Positions 8,248 to 17,496 are shown, numbered from the stretch's first letter. The stretch is 64,000 bases of DNA from Nocardioides nematodiphilus (GCF_020216525.1 NZ_JAIWOY010000002.1:62001-126000), one strand, 5' to 3'. Translations and numbers: made by a program. Notes: generated from the letters alone by a model not told the origin.

Positions 8248-9543
8248 TCAGGCCAACTTGAAGTAGCGGCGGGTGTATTCCAGGCCCTCGATCAGCGCGT
8301 CGATCTCGCCCGGTGTCGTGTAGAGGTACGACGACATCCGGGTCGAGGCCTGCACACCGAAGCGCGCGTGGGCCGGCTTGGCGCAGTGGTGCCCGGCCCG
8401 CACTGCGATGCCCTGGGAGTCCAGGACCTGCGCGATGTCGTGCGGGTGCACGCCGTCGAGCTCGAAGGCGATGGCGCCACCGCGCTGGGTCGCGTCGAGC
8501 GGACCCAGCACCGTGAGGCCCGGGACGGTCGCGAGACCGTCCAGCGCGTAGCCGGTGATCGCCTGCTCGTGCGCGTGGATCGCGTCGAGCCCGATGTGGC
8601 TGAGGTAGTCGAGGGCTGCGCCGAGCCCGACGGCCTCGACGATCGGCGGCGTGCCGGCCTCGAACTTGTGCGGGATCCCGGCGTAGGTGGACTTCTCCAT
8701 CCGTACGGTGGCGATCATCTCGCCACCTCCCAGGAACGGCGGGAGCTGCTCGAGCAGCGCGCGCCGGCCCCACAGGACGCCGATGCCGGTCGGGCCGACG
8801 GTCTTGTGACCGGTGAACGCCAGGAAGTCCGGACGCTCGTCGGCCGGCATCGCCGCGAGGTCGATCGGCAGCTGCGGCGCGGCCTGCGAGGCGTCGACGA
8901 CCACGACTGCGCCCCGCCCGTGGTCGCCCACGGCGTGGGCGCGCTTGGTGATCTCCGCGATCGGCAGGATCGTGCCGAGCATGTTGGAGACCCACGCCAG
9001 CGAGACGACCTTCGTACGCTCGGTGATCAGCTCGTCGATGTTGCTGACGTCGAGCTGGCCGTCGTCGGTCAGGCCGAACCACCGCAGCGTGGCGCCGGTC
9101 CGCTCGGTGAGCAGCTGCCACGGCACGATGTTGGAGTGGTGCTCCAGCTCGGTGATGACGACCTCGTCGCCCTCACCGATCTGGAGGTCCCCACGGGCCC
9201 ACATCAGCGTGTTCGCCACCAGGTTGAGCGCCTCGGAGGCGTTCTTGGTGAAGATCACCTCGTCGCGGTCGGGCGCTCCGATGAAGCGCGCCACCGCGTC
9301 CCGGCCACCCTCGAACGCCTCGGTCGACTCCGCACCGAGGTGGTGCATCGCTCGCGCGATGTTGGCGTTGTGCCGCTCGAGGTGGTCGACCATCGTGTCG
9401 ATCACGATCTGCGGCTTCTGCGACGTGTTGGCGCTGTCGAGGTAGACCAGCGGCACGCCTTCGAAGGTCCGCTCGAGGATCGGGAAGTCCTTGCGGACGA
9501 TCTCGAGCTCGGGCAGCAGGCCCGGCAGGGACGAGGTGGACAT
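8248..9543 (-). CDS. sufS: Cysteine desulfurase SufS
   Basis: A 431-residue class V aminotransferase-fold enzyme of group II. The PLP lysine is K247 (FTGHKTVG) and the persulfide cysteine is C387 in RAGHHCAKP. It converts cysteine to alanine and passes sulfane sulfur to SufU. It begins 3 nt after the sufC stop codon. Confidence 0.94.
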   Translation of the reverse strand: MSTSSLPGLLPELEIVRKDFPILERTFEGVPLVYLDSANTSQKPQIVIDTMVDHLERHNANIARAMHHLGAESTEAFEGGRDAVARFIGAPDRDEVIFTKNASEALNLVANTLMWARGDLQIGEGDEVVITELEHHSNIVPWQLLTERTGATLRWFGLTDDGQLDVSNIDELITERTKVVSLAWVSNMLGTILPIAEITKRAHAVGDHGRGAVVVVDASQAAPQLPIDLAAMPADERPDFLAFTGHKTVGPTGIGVLWGRRALLEQLPPFLGGGEMIATVRMEKSTYAGIPHKFEAGTPPIVEAVGLGAALDYLSHIGLDAIHAHEQAITGYALDGLATVPGLTVLGPLDATQRGGAIAFELDGVHPHDIAQVLDSQGIAVRAGHHCAKPAHARFGVQASTRMSSYLYTTPGEIDALIEGLEYTRRYFKLA

Positions 9544-9546
9544 GGA

Positions 9547-10305
9547 TCAGACCGCCGCGCCGATGTACTTCGCGTAGCCGTTGGCCTCGAGCTCCTCGGC
9601 CAGCTCCTCGCCGCCCGACTCCGCGATGCGGCCGTCGACGAACACGTGCACGAAGTCCGGCTTCACGTAGCGCAGGATGCGGGTGTAGTGCGTGATCAGC
9701 AGGACGCCCTTGCCCTCGCGCGAGGCGAAGGCGTTGATGCCGTCCGAGACGACCTTGAGCGCGTCGATGTCGAGACCGGAGTCGATCTCGTCGAGGATCG
9801 CGACCTTCGGGTCGAGCAGGTCGAGCTGGGCGATCTCGGCGCGCTTCTTCTCGCCGCCGGAGAAGCCCTCGTTGACCGAGCGCTGCGAGAACGCGGGGTC
9901 GAGGTTCATCCGGTCGAGGGCGCCGTTGACGTCCTTGACCCAGGTGCGCAGCTTGGGAGCCTCGCCGTCGAGGGCCGTCTTGGCCGTACGGAGGAAGTTG
10001 GCCATCGATACGCCGGGGACCTCGACCGGGTACTGCATGGCGAGGAAGAGGCCGGCGCGCGCCCGCTCGTCCGGCGACATCTCGAGGAGGTCCTTGCCGT
10101 CGAGGGTGACCGAGCCACCGGTGATGGTGTACTTCGGGTGACCGGCGATGGCGTACGCGGTCGTCGACTTGCCCGAGCCGTTCGGGCCCATGATCGCGTG
10201 GGTCTCGCCGTCGTTGATGGTCAGCGTGACGCCCTTGAGGATCTCCTTGGGGCCGTCCTCGGTCTCGACGGAGACCTGCAGGTCCTTGATCTCAAGCGTG
10301 CTCAT
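9547..10305 (-). CDS. sufC: Fe-S assembly ATPase SufC
   Basis: A 252-residue ABC-type soluble ATPase. Walker A is GPNGSGKST at 40-48, the signature is FSGGEKKR and Walker B is AILDEIDSGLD. SufC binds SufB and SufD and drives the conformational change that opens the scaffold for cluster building. The ATG at 10305 overlaps the sufD stop (TGATG). No separate ferredoxin gene lies between sufD and sufC. Confidence 0.95.
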   Translation of the reverse strand: MSTLEIKDLQVSVETEDGPKEILKGVTLTINDGETHAIMGPNGSGKSTTAYAIAGHPKYTITGGSVTLDGKDLLEMSPDERARAGLFLAMQYPVEVPGVSMANFLRTAKTALDGEAPKLRTWVKDVNGALDRMNLDPAFSQRSVNEGFSGGEKKRAEIAQLDLLDPKVAILDEIDSGLDIDALKVVSDGINAFASREGKGVLLITHYTRILRYVKPDFVHVFVDGRIAESGGEELAEELEANGYAKYIGAAV

Positions 10306-11492
10306 CAGGCGTTGTCCTTCTCGTTGTTCAGTACGTTCTTGGCGAGCTCTGCCTCCACGGTGGCGGTGAGCTTCTCCTCCAGGTCGCCGACACCGATCTG
10401 GCGGATGAGGTCGTTGAAGAAGCCGTGCACGACCAGGCGGCGGGCCTCGGACTCCGGGATGCCGCGGCTGCGCAGGTAGAACAGCTGCTCGTCGTCGAAG
10501 CGACCGACGGCCGAGGCGTGACCGGCACCCTCGATCTCGCCGGTCTCGATCTCGAGGTTCGGGACCGAGTCGGCCTGGCAGCCGTCGGTGAGGACGAGGT
10601 TGCGGTTCTCCTCGTACGTCTCGATGCCCTCGGCGACCTTGCGGATCAGGACGTTGCCGATCCACACGGTGTGGGCGCCGTGACCCTGCAGCGCGCCCTT
10701 GTAGACCACGTGGGACTTGGTCTTGGGAGCGGTGTGGTCGACGAAGAGGCGGTGCTCGATGTGCTGGCCGGCGTCGGCGAAGTACAGGCCGAGCAGCTCG
10801 ACGGAGCCGCCGGGGCCGGAGTACTCGGCGGTGGTGTCGCTGCGGACCACGTCGCCACCGAAGGTGACCTCGATGTGCTTGAAGGTGGCGTCGCGGCCGA
10901 CCTTCACGTGCCGGTGACCCACGTGGACGGCGTCGTCGGCCCAGTCGTCGATGGTGACGACGGTCAGCTGGGCGCCGTCCTCGACCACGATCTCGACGTT
11001 GTCGGCGAGCGTCGCAGAGCCCTCGAAGTGGAAGACGACGGTCGCCTGGGAGAAGCGGCCCGCCTTGACCACGACGTGCTGCGCGACGGCCTGCTCGACG
11101 CCGGTGCCGCGCACGATGATGACGCTGGCGTCCTCGATCACGGTCTCGGCCGGGATCTCGTACAGCGCAGTGCCGTGGGCGGCGTTCGCGACGCGGGCGG
11201 CGATCCGGTCGGTCGGCACGAAGCCGCTCACGCCCAGCAGGCCGGAAGCGTCGTCGCTGACGTTGATGCCCTCGGCGAGCTGCTCGGTGATGTCCAGCGT
11301 GCCGCCGAAGGCGGCCTCGGTGTGGAGGTCGCGCAGCCGCTTGAGCGGGGTGAAGCGCCAGATCTCCTCGCGCCCGGTCGGGACCGGGTGGGCCGCCAGG
11401 TCGAAGGAGCCCTCCGGGTGGAGGTGGGACTCGACCTTGTCGAGTTCCAGGGACTGCTTGATCGAGTCAAGCGAGGTGTCGACGGCAGTCAT
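10305..11492 (-). CDS. sufD: Fe-S assembly protein SufD
   Basis: A 395-residue SufBD-family beta-helix protein. The C-terminal core is recognisable (RLFVDHTAPKTKSHVVYKGAL and GHASAVGRFDDEQLFYLRSRGI), including the His of the SufD scaffold region. It forms SufBC2D with the flanking gene products. Both ends overlap neighbours by TGATG, indicating tight coupling for stoichiometric synthesis. Confidence 0.94.
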   Translation of the reverse strand: MTAVDTSLDSIKQSLELDKVESHLHPEGSFDLAAHPVPTGREEIWRFTPLKRLRDLHTEAAFGGTLDITEQLAEGINVSDDASGLLGVSGFVPTDRIAARVANAAHGTALYEIPAETVIEDASVIIVRGTGVEQAVAQHVVVKAGRFSQATVVFHFEGSATLADNVEIVVEDGAQLTVVTIDDWADDAVHVGHRHVKVGRDATFKHIEVTFGGDVVRSDTTAEYSGPGGSVELLGLYFADAGQHIEHRLFVDHTAPKTKSHVVYKGALQGHGAHTVWIGNVLIRKVAEGIETYEENRNLVLTDGCQADSVPNLEIETGEIEGAGHASAVGRFDDEQLFYLRSRGIPESEARRLVVHGFFNDLIRQIGVGDLEEKLTATVEAELAKNVLNNEKDNA

Positions 11493-12910
11493 CAGCCGAC
11501 GGCTCCTTCCATCTGCAGTTCGATGAGGCGGTTGAGCTCGAGCGCGTACTCCATCGGGAGCTCCTTGGCGATCGGCTCGACGAAGCCCCGCACGATCATC
11601 GCCATCGCCTCGTCCTGGGCCATACCGCGGCTCATGAGGTAGAAGAGCTGGTCGTCGGAGACCTTCGAGACCGAGGCCTCGTGGCCCATGGAGACGTCGT
11701 CCTCGCGGATGTCGACGTACGGGTACGTGTCCGAGCGGCTGATCTGGTCGACCAGCAGCGCGTCGCAGAGCACGTTGGACTTGGAGCCGTACGCGCCCTC
11801 GTTGATCTGGATGAGGCCGCGGTACGACGTACGGCCGCCGCCGCGCGCCACGCTCTTGGAGAGGATGGACGACGAGGTGTGCGGGGCCGCGTGCACCATC
11901 TTGGCGCCGGCGTCCTGGTGCTGGCCCTCGCCCGCGAAGGCGATGGAGAGCGTCTCGCCCTTGGCGTGCTCGCCCATGAGGTAGACGGCCGGGTACTTCA
12001 TCGTGACCTTGGAGCCGATGTTGCCGTCGACCCACTCCATCGTCGCGCCGGCCTCGCAGACGGCGCGCTTGGTGACGAGGTTGTAGACGTTGTTCGACCA
12101 GTTCTGGATGGTCGTGTAGCGGCAGCGGCCGCCCTTCTTGATGATGATCTCGACGACTGCGGAGTGCAGCGAGTCGGAGGAGTAGACCGGAGCGGTACAA
12201 CCCTCGACGTAGTGCACGTAGGCGTCCTCGTCGACGATGATCAGCGTCCGCTCGAACTGGCCCATGTTCTCGGTGTTGATCCGGAAGTAGGCCTGCAGCG
12301 GGATGTCGACGTGGACACCCTTCGGGACGTAGATGAACGAGCCACCCGACCACACCGAGGTGTTGAGCGCGGCGAACTTGTTGTCGCCGACCGGGATGAC
12401 GGTGCCGAAGTACTCCTTGAAGAGCTCCTCGTGCTCCTTCAGCGCGGTGTCGGTGTCGACGAAGATGACGCCCTGCTCCTCCAGGTCCTCACGGATCTGG
12501 TGGTAGACGACCTCGGACTCGTACTGAGCGGCGACGCCGGCGACGAGGCGCTGCTTCTCCGCCTCGGGGATGCCGAGCTTGTCGTAGGTGTTCTTGATGT
12601 CCTCGGGCAGGTCCTCCCAGGAGGTGGCCTGCTTCTCCGTGGACCGCACGAAGTACTTGATGTTGTCGAAGTCGATGCCGCCCAGGTCGGAGCCCCACGT
12701 CGGCATGGGCTTGCGGCCGAAGAGCTTGAGGCCCTTCAGGCGCAGGTCGAGCATCCACTGCGGCTCGGACTTCTTGCCGGAGATGTCGCGGACGACGTCC
12801 TCGTTCAGACCACGCGTCGCGTTGGCGCCGACGTCGTTCTTGTCGGCCCAGCCGAACTCGTACTTGCCGATCCCCTTGAGCTCGGGGTTCAGCTCCTCGA
12901 TCGAGGTCAT
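11492..12910 (-). CDS. sufB: Fe-S assembly scaffold SufB
   Basis: A 472-residue SufB with the standard start [20 protein letters not shown], the segment [14 protein letters not shown], and the core [20 protein letters not shown]. It is the main scaffold on which the cluster is built. The ATG at 12910 overlaps the sufR stop by 4 nt. The frame stays open upstream through sufR, but that is antisense-like composition and not part of the protein. Confidence 0.95.
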   Translation of the reverse strand: MTSIEELNPELKGIGKYEFGWADKNDVGANATRGLNEDVVRDISGKKSEPQWMLDLRLKGLKLFGRKPMPTWGSDLGGIDFDNIKYFVRSTEKQATSWEDLPEDIKNTYDKLGIPEAEKQRLVAGVAAQYESEVVYHQIREDLEEQGVIFVDTDTALKEHEELFKEYFGTVIPVGDNKFAALNTSVWSGGSFIYVPKGVHVDIPLQAYFRINTENMGQFERTLIIVDEDAYVHYVEGCTAPVYSSDSLHSAVVEIIIKKGGRCRYTTIQNWSNNVYNLVTKRAVCEAGATMEWVDGNIGSKVTMKYPAVYLMGEHAKGETLSIAFAGEGQHQDAGAKMVHAAPHTSSSILSKSVARGGGRTSYRGLIQINEGAYGSKSNVLCDALLVDQISRSDTYPYVDIREDDVSMGHEASVSKVSDDQLFYLMSRGMAQDEAMAMIVRGFVEPIAKELPMEYALELNRLIELQMEGAVG

Positions 12911-13617
12911 ACCGTGACCTGCTTCCTCTCGTCGGTGCTGCGGGTGGTGCTGCTGGTGGAGATGTTCGGGATGCATGTGGTGCACACGCCGTCGCCGTGG
13001 GCGATGGTGGCGAGGCGCTGGACGTGGGTGCCGAGCAGCTCGCTGATCGCGGCGGTCTCGGCCTCGCACAGCTGCGGGAACTCGTGCGCGACGTGGGAGA
13101 CGGGGCAGTGCTGTTGACACAACTGCTCACCCACCACCGGCAATTCCCGGACGCTGGCCACGTAGCCCTCGTCGGTGAAGACCTGGGCCAGCACCTGGGC
13201 CGGCGTGAGCTCCGGCTGCTGCTGGCTGATGCTCGCGAAGCCCTCGCGGATGAAGTCGGCCCGCTTGGCGGCGAAGGCCCGCAGGCCGTCGTCGCCGGCG
13301 GTCTGCGCGAGGAAGCGCAGCGCCTGGACGGCCAGGTCGTCGTACTGCTGGTCGAAGCCCTCGCGTCCACGCTCGGTGAGCGCGAAGACCTTGGCCGGAC
13401 GACCGCGTCCCTTGTGGCCGGTGCTGCGGGGGTCGCGCGCCTCGACGGCGCCGTCCTCGACGAGCTGGTCGAGGTGGCGTCGCACGGCCGCCGGCGTCAG
13501 ATCGAGCCGCTCCGCGAGCGCTGCCGCGGTGGACGGGCCGTCGACGAGGATCGACCGGGCCACACGCTGACGCGTGCCCTGGTCATCGGCCCGAACAGCC
13601 GCCTCGTCGAATTTCAC
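12907..13617 (-). CDS. sufR: SufR-type Fe-S sensing repressor
   Basis: A DeoR/ArsR-like winged-helix protein of 236 residues when read from GTG 13617. The HTH lies at about residues 27-50. The sensor cysteines are C167, C171 and C184 (CQQHC...LC), with a further pair C212/C215 (VCTTC) near the end. SufR proteins bind a 4Fe-4S or 2Fe-2S cluster and repress suf genes when clusters are plentiful. I prefer GTG 13617 over ATG 13653 because the longer form would encode the operator palindrome inside the gene and would lack a ribosome-binding site. Confidence 0.85.
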   Translation of the reverse strand: MKFDEAAVRADDQGTRQRVARSILVDGPSTAAALAERLDLTPAAVRRHLDQLVEDGAVEARDPRSTGHKGRGRPAKVFALTERGREGFDQQYDDLAVQALRFLAQTAGDDGLRAFAAKRADFIREGFASISQQQPELTPAQVLAQVFTDEGYVASVRELPVVGEQLCQQHCPVSHVAHEFPQLCEAETAAISELLGTHVQRLATIAHGDGVCTTCIPNISTSSTTRSTDERKQVTV

Positions 13618-13630
13618 AACACTATTGTGA
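13614..13630. promoter_or_regulatory. SufR operator palindrome
   Basis: The perfect inverted repeat TCACAA-CACTA-TTGTGA spans the sufR start codon. It contains ACACT and TGTGA words like those described for mycobacterial SufR sites (known there with a 5-nt gap; here the arrangement is tighter). A weak -10 (CACAAT, minus strand) lies inside it, so SufR binding would block suf initiation. Autoregulation is an inference from position and symmetry. Confidence 0.7.
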
Positions 13631-13715
13631 CGATATTGGTCGGGTGGTTTCAACGAAGGTCACCCTTACCTGGCCTCGGCCCCGCCCCGAATCGGGTCCG
13701 CAGGGGCGCGATACC

Positions 13716-13721
13716 TACACT
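13716..13721 (+). promoter_or_regulatory. -10 box of leaderless exporter ATPase transcript
   Basis: TACACT sits 7 nt before the GTG at 13729. The spacing and lack of any Shine-Dalgarno sequence point to a leaderless mRNA. Confidence 0.5.
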
Positions 13722-13728
13722 GGCGCGC

Positions 13729-14589
13729 GTGCCAACCCCCGCTGTCGAGGTCACCGATCTGCGTATGACCTACGGCACCAAGACCGCCGTCGACGGTCTC
13801 TCGCTGACCGTCGAGACCGGCTCGATCACGGCCGTGCTCGGCCCCAATGGGGCCGGGAAGACGACCACCCTCGAGACGTGCGAAGGATATCGCCGGCCCC
13901 AGTCGGGGCGCGTACGCGTGCTCGGGCTCGACCCGGTCGCCCAGCGTCGCGAGCTGCTCCCCCGCGTCGGCGTGATGCTGCAGGGCCAGGGCGCATGGAG
14001 CGGTGTGCGGGCGATGGAGATGCTGCGCCACATCGCGCGCCTGCACGCCAACCCCCTCGACGTCGACGAGCTCGCCGAGCGGGTCGGGCTGGGCGAGTGC
14101 GGCCGTACGCCGTACCGCCGCCTCTCCGGCGGCCAGCAGCAGCGCCTGGGGCTCGCCATGGCGATCGTGGGGCGCCCCGAGATCGTCTTCGTCGACGAGC
14201 CGACCGCCGGGATGGACCCGGCCGCGCGCCGCACCACGTGGGAGCTGCTGCGCGAGCTGCGCTCCTCGGGGGTGACGGTCGTGCTGACCACGCACTACCT
14301 GGAGGAGGCCGAGCAGCTTGCCGACCAGGTGCACATCATCGACCACGGCCGGCTGATCGCCTCGGGCTCGCCCGAGGAGCTGACCCGCGGCACGTCCGCG
14401 ACCATCCGGCTGGTCGTCGACAAGGAGCTGCCCGCCGGCGCCGAGGCGGCGCTGCGCGCATCGGTCTCGTCGTGGAGCGAGCAGTACGACATCGGAGTGC
14501 GCTCGATGAGCTTCGGCTCGCGGACCCTGGAGGATGTCTTCCTCGAGCTGACCGGAAGGGACATCGAGCATGACCGACACGACGCGTGA
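13729..14589 (+). CDS. ABC exporter ATP-binding protein, DrrA-like
   Basis: A 286-residue ATPase with Walker A GPNGAGKT, signature LSGGQQQRLG, and Walker B VFVDEPTAGMDP, followed by a C-terminal domain ending in the SFGSRTLEDVFLELTG motif of DrrA/CcmA-like exporters. It overlaps the permease gene by 20 nt. Actinobacteria conserve such a pair between suf and ctaA (in M. tuberculosis near Rv1456c-Rv1458c, from memory), so a housekeeping export role is likely, but the substrate is unknown. The start is GTG 13729; longer frames run back through sufR. Confidence 0.88.
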   Translation: MPTPAVEVTDLRMTYGTKTAVDGLSLTVETGSITAVLGPNGAGKTTTLETCEGYRRPQSGRVRVLGLDPVAQRRELLPRVGVMLQGQGAWSGVRAMEMLRHIARLHANPLDVDELAERVGLGECGRTPYRRLSGGQQQRLGLAMAIVGRPEIVFVDEPTAGMDPAARRTTWELLRELRSSGVTVVLTTHYLEEAEQLADQVHIIDHGRLIASGSPEELTRGTSATIRLVVDKELPAGAEAALRASVSSWSEQYDIGVRSMSFGSRTLEDVFLELTGRDIEHDRHDA

Positions 14590-15364
14590 CGCCGTACGAC
14601 TCGATCTGGCTCCGCACCCGGGCGGCGCGCCGTTCGCCCGCCAGGTGCTGGCCCAGGCGTCCATGGAGGCCCGCCTGATGCTGCGCAACGGGGAGCAGCT
14701 GCTGCTCGCCGTGGTGGTGCCGGTGCTGATCCTGGTCGGCGGTGTGACGGCCGGCGAGCACCTGTCGCTGAAGCTGAGCGACCCGCGCCCGCTGGTCGAC
14801 ATCTTCACCCCCGGCGTGATCGCGCTCGCGGTGATGTCGACGTCGTTCACGTCACTGGCCATCGCGACCGGCTTCGAGCGGCGCTACGGCGTGATCAAGC
14901 GCCTCGGCGCCTCGCCGCTGCCGAAGTCGGGGCTGCTGCTCGGCAAGATCCTCGCGCTGCTGTGCGTGCAACTGGTGCAGATCATCCTGATCGGCGGGGT
15001 CGGGCAGCTGCTCGGCTGGACCCCGAAGGCCGGGGTGCTGGGCGCGGTGCTCGCGGTGGCCCTCGGCACAGCGGCCTTCGCCGCCCTCGGGCTGCTCGTC
15101 GCGGGCACGCTGCGCGCCGAGGCGACGCTGGCGGCGGCCAACCTGATCTACCTGCTCCTGATGGCCGGCGGCGCCGTGGTGCTGCCGATCAGCGCGTACG
15201 GCTCGTTCGGGCACGTCGCGCGCTGGCTGCCCTCGGGCGCCCTCGGCGAGGCCATGCGCTCCGCCTTCCTCGACGGCTCGGTCGCGTGGCGCGATCTGGG
15301 CGTGCTCACCGTATGGGCGGTCCTCGGGACCTCCCTGACCGCAAGGACCTTCAAGTGGGAATGA
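14570..15364 (+). CDS. ABC-2 type exporter permease
   Basis: A 264-residue membrane protein with six hydrophobic segments after an N-terminal cytosolic stretch (FARQVLAQASMEARLMLRNGEQ) typical of ABC-2 permeases such as DrrB. It partners the preceding ATPase (20-nt overlap). Its stop overlaps the ctaA start (ATGA), so exporter and heme A synthase are translated from one message. Confidence 0.87.
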   Translation: MTDTTRDAVRLDLAPHPGGAPFARQVLAQASMEARLMLRNGEQLLLAVVVPVLILVGGVTAGEHLSLKLSDPRPLVDIFTPGVIALAVMSTSFTSLAIATGFERRYGVIKRLGASPLPKSGLLLGKILALLCVQLVQIILIGGVGQLLGWTPKAGVLGAVLAVALGTAAFAALGLLVAGTLRAEATLAAANLIYLLLMAGGAVVLPISAYGSFGHVARWLPSGALGEAMRSAFLDGSVAWRDLGVLTVWAVLGTSLTARTFKWE

Positions 15365-16275
15365 CCGCCGCCCCCGTCTCGCCCGACACGAGGACCCCGG
15401 GCCGGATCACCGGCTGGCTGCGGGCGCGTCTCGTGCCGCTGGCGATCGCGAACCTGTGCGCGAACATCCTGCTCGTGGTGACCGGCGGTGTTGTACGGCT
15501 GACGTCGTCGGGCCTGGGCTGCCCCACGTGGCCGAAGTGCACCGAGGGCTCGTACGTCCGCCACGGCGCGACCGGCATCCACGGGGTCATCGAGTTCAGC
15601 AACCGGATGCTGACCTACGTGCTGACGGCGATCGCGATCGCGGTCGTGGTGGCGGCGTGGAAGCACGTCGGGCGCGTACGCCGCCTCGCCGTCGGGATCG
15701 CTCTCGGCATCCCGCTCCAGGCCGTCATCGGCGGCATCAGCGTGCTCACCGACCTCAACCCGTGGGTGGTGTCGTTCCACCTGCTCGCCTCGATGGCGAT
15801 GATCTGCCTGTGCGTGTGGATGCTCGACATCCTCTGGTCCCCGGTCCGGGGCGGCTCGCCCGGTGGCGTACGGGGCTTGGCCTGGGCCACCTTCGCGGCC
15901 GGCTGGGTCGTGCTCTGGCTCGGCACGGTCGTCACCGGCTCCGGCCCGCACTCGGGTGACCTCGAGTCCAAGCGCACCGGCCTCGACCCGGCGACCATGT
16001 CGCACATCCACGCCTTCGCGGTCTACGTGCTCGTGGCGCTCACCGTCTGGCTGCTGGTCGTGGTGCGTCGTCAGCCCTATCAGCGCCTGGTCGTCGCCGT
16101 CCTGCTCGGTGTCCAGCTCGCCCAGGGCGTCGTCGGCTGGATCCAGTACGAGACCGGCCTGCCCGCCTGGGTCGTCGGCCTCCACATGCTGGGCGCAGCC
16201 CTGACCGCCGCCGGTCTCGCCCGCGTCGTGCTGTCCACCCACCCCCACCCCGACTCGGCCCTCCCGCACCGCTGA
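15361..16275 (+). CDS. ctaA: Heme A synthase, COX15/CtaA family
   Basis: A 304-residue, eight-helix membrane enzyme that oxidises the C8 methyl of heme O to make heme A for aa3 cytochrome oxidase. Heme-ligating histidines are visible in GIHGVIEFSNRM (H74), VVSFHLLAS, MSHIHAF and GLHMLGA. The loop pair GCPTWPKC (C54/C60) matches the disulfide-forming cysteines of Bacillus-type CtaA. The last codons (SALPHR stop) lie inside the first copy of the 22-bp tandem repeat, so the repeat supplies the C-terminus. ctaB, making its substrate, is 1.2 kb away. Confidence 0.92.
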   Translation: MTAAPVSPDTRTPGRITGWLRARLVPLAIANLCANILLVVTGGVVRLTSSGLGCPTWPKCTEGSYVRHGATGIHGVIEFSNRMLTYVLTAIAIAVVVAAWKHVGRVRRLAVGIALGIPLQAVIGGISVLTDLNPWVVSFHLLASMAMICLCVWMLDILWSPVRGGSPGGVRGLAWATFAAGWVVLWLGTVVTGSGPHSGDLESKRTGLDPATMSHIHAFAVYVLVALTVWLLVVVRRQPYQRLVVAVLLGVQLAQGVVGWIQYETGLPAWVVGLHMLGAALTAAGLARVVLSTHPHPDSALPHR

Positions 16276-16376
16276 CCTGGCCCTCGCGCACCGCTGACCC
16301 GGCCCTCGCGCACCGCTGACCCGGCCCTCGCGCACCGCTGACCTGGCCCTCGTGCACCGCTGACCTGGCCCTGGCG
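16257..16376. repeat. Array of five 22-bp tandem repeats plus partial sixth
   Basis: Units begin at 16257, 16279, 16301, 16323 and 16345, with a partial unit from 16367. Each has the form GGCCCTCGCGCACCGC followed by TGACCY, with few substitutions. There is no spacer between units, which rules out CRISPR. The first unit encodes the ctaA C-terminus and stop. The reverse complement of the same unit occurs at 17437-17494, on the other side of the AbiEi/DUF559 gene. From 16377 to 16488 I see no further feature except a possible weak promoter region. Confidence 0.85.
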
Positions 16377-16488
16377 CGGATCCGTGGTTACGCCGGTTTC
16401 CGTCCACATCGCGCGTTGGAAACCCGCCTATCCACAGGTTCGGATCGGCGCCTGTACGCGCTCCGCGGTGCGGATGACGCTGAGCGGC

Positions 16489-17424
16489 ATGAGCATCTCC
16501 CCTGCACCCATCGCAGTCCCTGACCGGCCGGTACGGCGTGCCGACCTGCGCGACCTCGGCTACACGCGGGCTGACTTCGAGCGCCTGCTCCGCGAGGGCG
16601 CACTCCGTGCCGTCGTGCGCGATGCGTACGTGCGGGCCTACCTCGTCGATAGCGTCGAGCTACGTGCCGCGGCGGTTGCTCTCGTCGTCGCCGAGGACCA
16701 CGTGGCGATCGACCGCACCGCGGCCGCCATCCACGGTGTGAGCACCTTCGGCTTCGCGGAGGTTGACGACAGGACGCCGCCGATCGAAACGGCGGCGCCG
16801 CTCGACAGACGCACCACGAAACGTGCAGACGTCGACGGCAGGACCCGTGATCTCGCCGGTCGCGACATCATGGAGATCAACGGGCTGCGCGTCACCACAC
16901 CACTGCGGACCGCACTGGATCTGGGCCGCAACCTGAAGCGCCGAGAGGCGATGGCCGCGATGAACGCGCTCGCGCGCCTACACGGGCTCCGCAAGGAAGA
17001 CCTTCGCGCGCAGGTACCGCGATTCAAGGGCCATCGCGGCGTCATCCAGCTTCGCGAGCTCACCGAGCTCGTCGAGCCGCGCATCGAATCGCCCCGCGAG
17101 TCATGGACGTGGCTACAGATCCACGACGCGGGTCTTCCGATGCCGGAGCCACAGTTCTGGATCGAGATCGACGGTGTCGCCACGTACCGCCTCGACTTCG
17201 CCTACGTCCGGAGGCGGATCTGCGTCGAGTACGACGGCTTCGACTTCCATGAGAAGACGGCCGATCAGCGGCGGTACGACGCGGAGCGACGAGCCTGGCT
17301 ACGGGAACACGGTTGGACGATCATCGTCATCCGCCTCGGCGACTTCACCGGGGACCATCTCGACCGGTGGATCCGCCAGCTGCGTGACGAGCTCGCGAAG
17401 CCGTACACGACTCGCCGTTGGTGA
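16489..17424 (+). CDS. AbiEi-like N-terminal / DUF559 endonuclease-like domain protein
   Basis: About 311 residues from ATG 16489 (MSISPAPIAV); ATG 16474 and the open frame from 16384 are alternatives. The N-terminal part (RRADLRDLGYTRADFERLLREGALRAVVRDAYV) resembles the winged helix of type IV antitoxin AbiEi. The C-terminal part (ICVEYDGFDFHEKTADQRRYDAERRAWLREHGWTII) matches the Vsr/REase-like DUF559 fold, with candidate E, D and H catalytic residues. Such proteins are numerous in actinobacteria and have no proven function; no partner toxin is adjacent. It is bracketed by 22-bp repeats in opposite orientation and interrupts the ctaA-ctaB neighbourhood, suggesting acquisition. Confidence 0.72.
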   Translation: MSISPAPIAVPDRPVRRADLRDLGYTRADFERLLREGALRAVVRDAYVRAYLVDSVELRAAAVALVVAEDHVAIDRTAAAIHGVSTFGFAEVDDRTPPIETAAPLDRRTTKRADVDGRTRDLAGRDIMEINGLRVTTPLRTALDLGRNLKRREAMAAMNALARLHGLRKEDLRAQVPRFKGHRGVIQLRELTELVEPRIESPRESWTWLQIHDAGLPMPEPQFWIEIDGVATYRLDFAYVRRRICVEYDGFDFHEKTADQRRYDAERRAWLREHGWTIIVIRLGDFTGDHLDRWIRQLRDELAKPYTTRRW

Positions 17425-17436
17425 CCGACGACGCGC

Positions 17437-17494
17437 GAGGGCCGAGTCGGCGGTGCGCGAGGGCCGAGTCGGCGGTGCGCGAGGGCCGAGTCGG
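17437..17494. repeat. Inverted copy of the 22-bp tandem repeats
   Basis: Units at 17437-17458 and 17459-17480, plus a partial unit to 17494, read GAGGGCCGAGTCG then GCGGTGCGC. This is the reverse complement of the 16257 array with two to three changes. The array ends 2 nt before the ctaB stop codon. It lies between two convergent genes. Confidence 0.8.
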
Positions 17495-17496
17495 GG

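Noticed and set aside
13618..13653. Twelve extra N-terminal residues for SufR (ATG 13653)
   Set aside because: They would be encoded by the operator dyad, lack a ribosome-binding site and do not resemble SufR N-termini.
13729..15364. Antibiotic resistance exporter (DrrAB)
   Set aside because: Sequence resembles DrrAB, but the pair is conserved in this housekeeping location and coupled to ctaA, so a resistance role is not supported.
16489..17424. A complete AbiEi/AbiEii toxin-antitoxin system
   Set aside because: No adjacent nucleotidyltransferase (AbiEii-like) toxin gene exists; only a similar N-terminal winged helix is seen.
16257..17494. CRISPR array
   Set aside because: Units are directly adjacent 22-mers without spacers and no cas genes are present.
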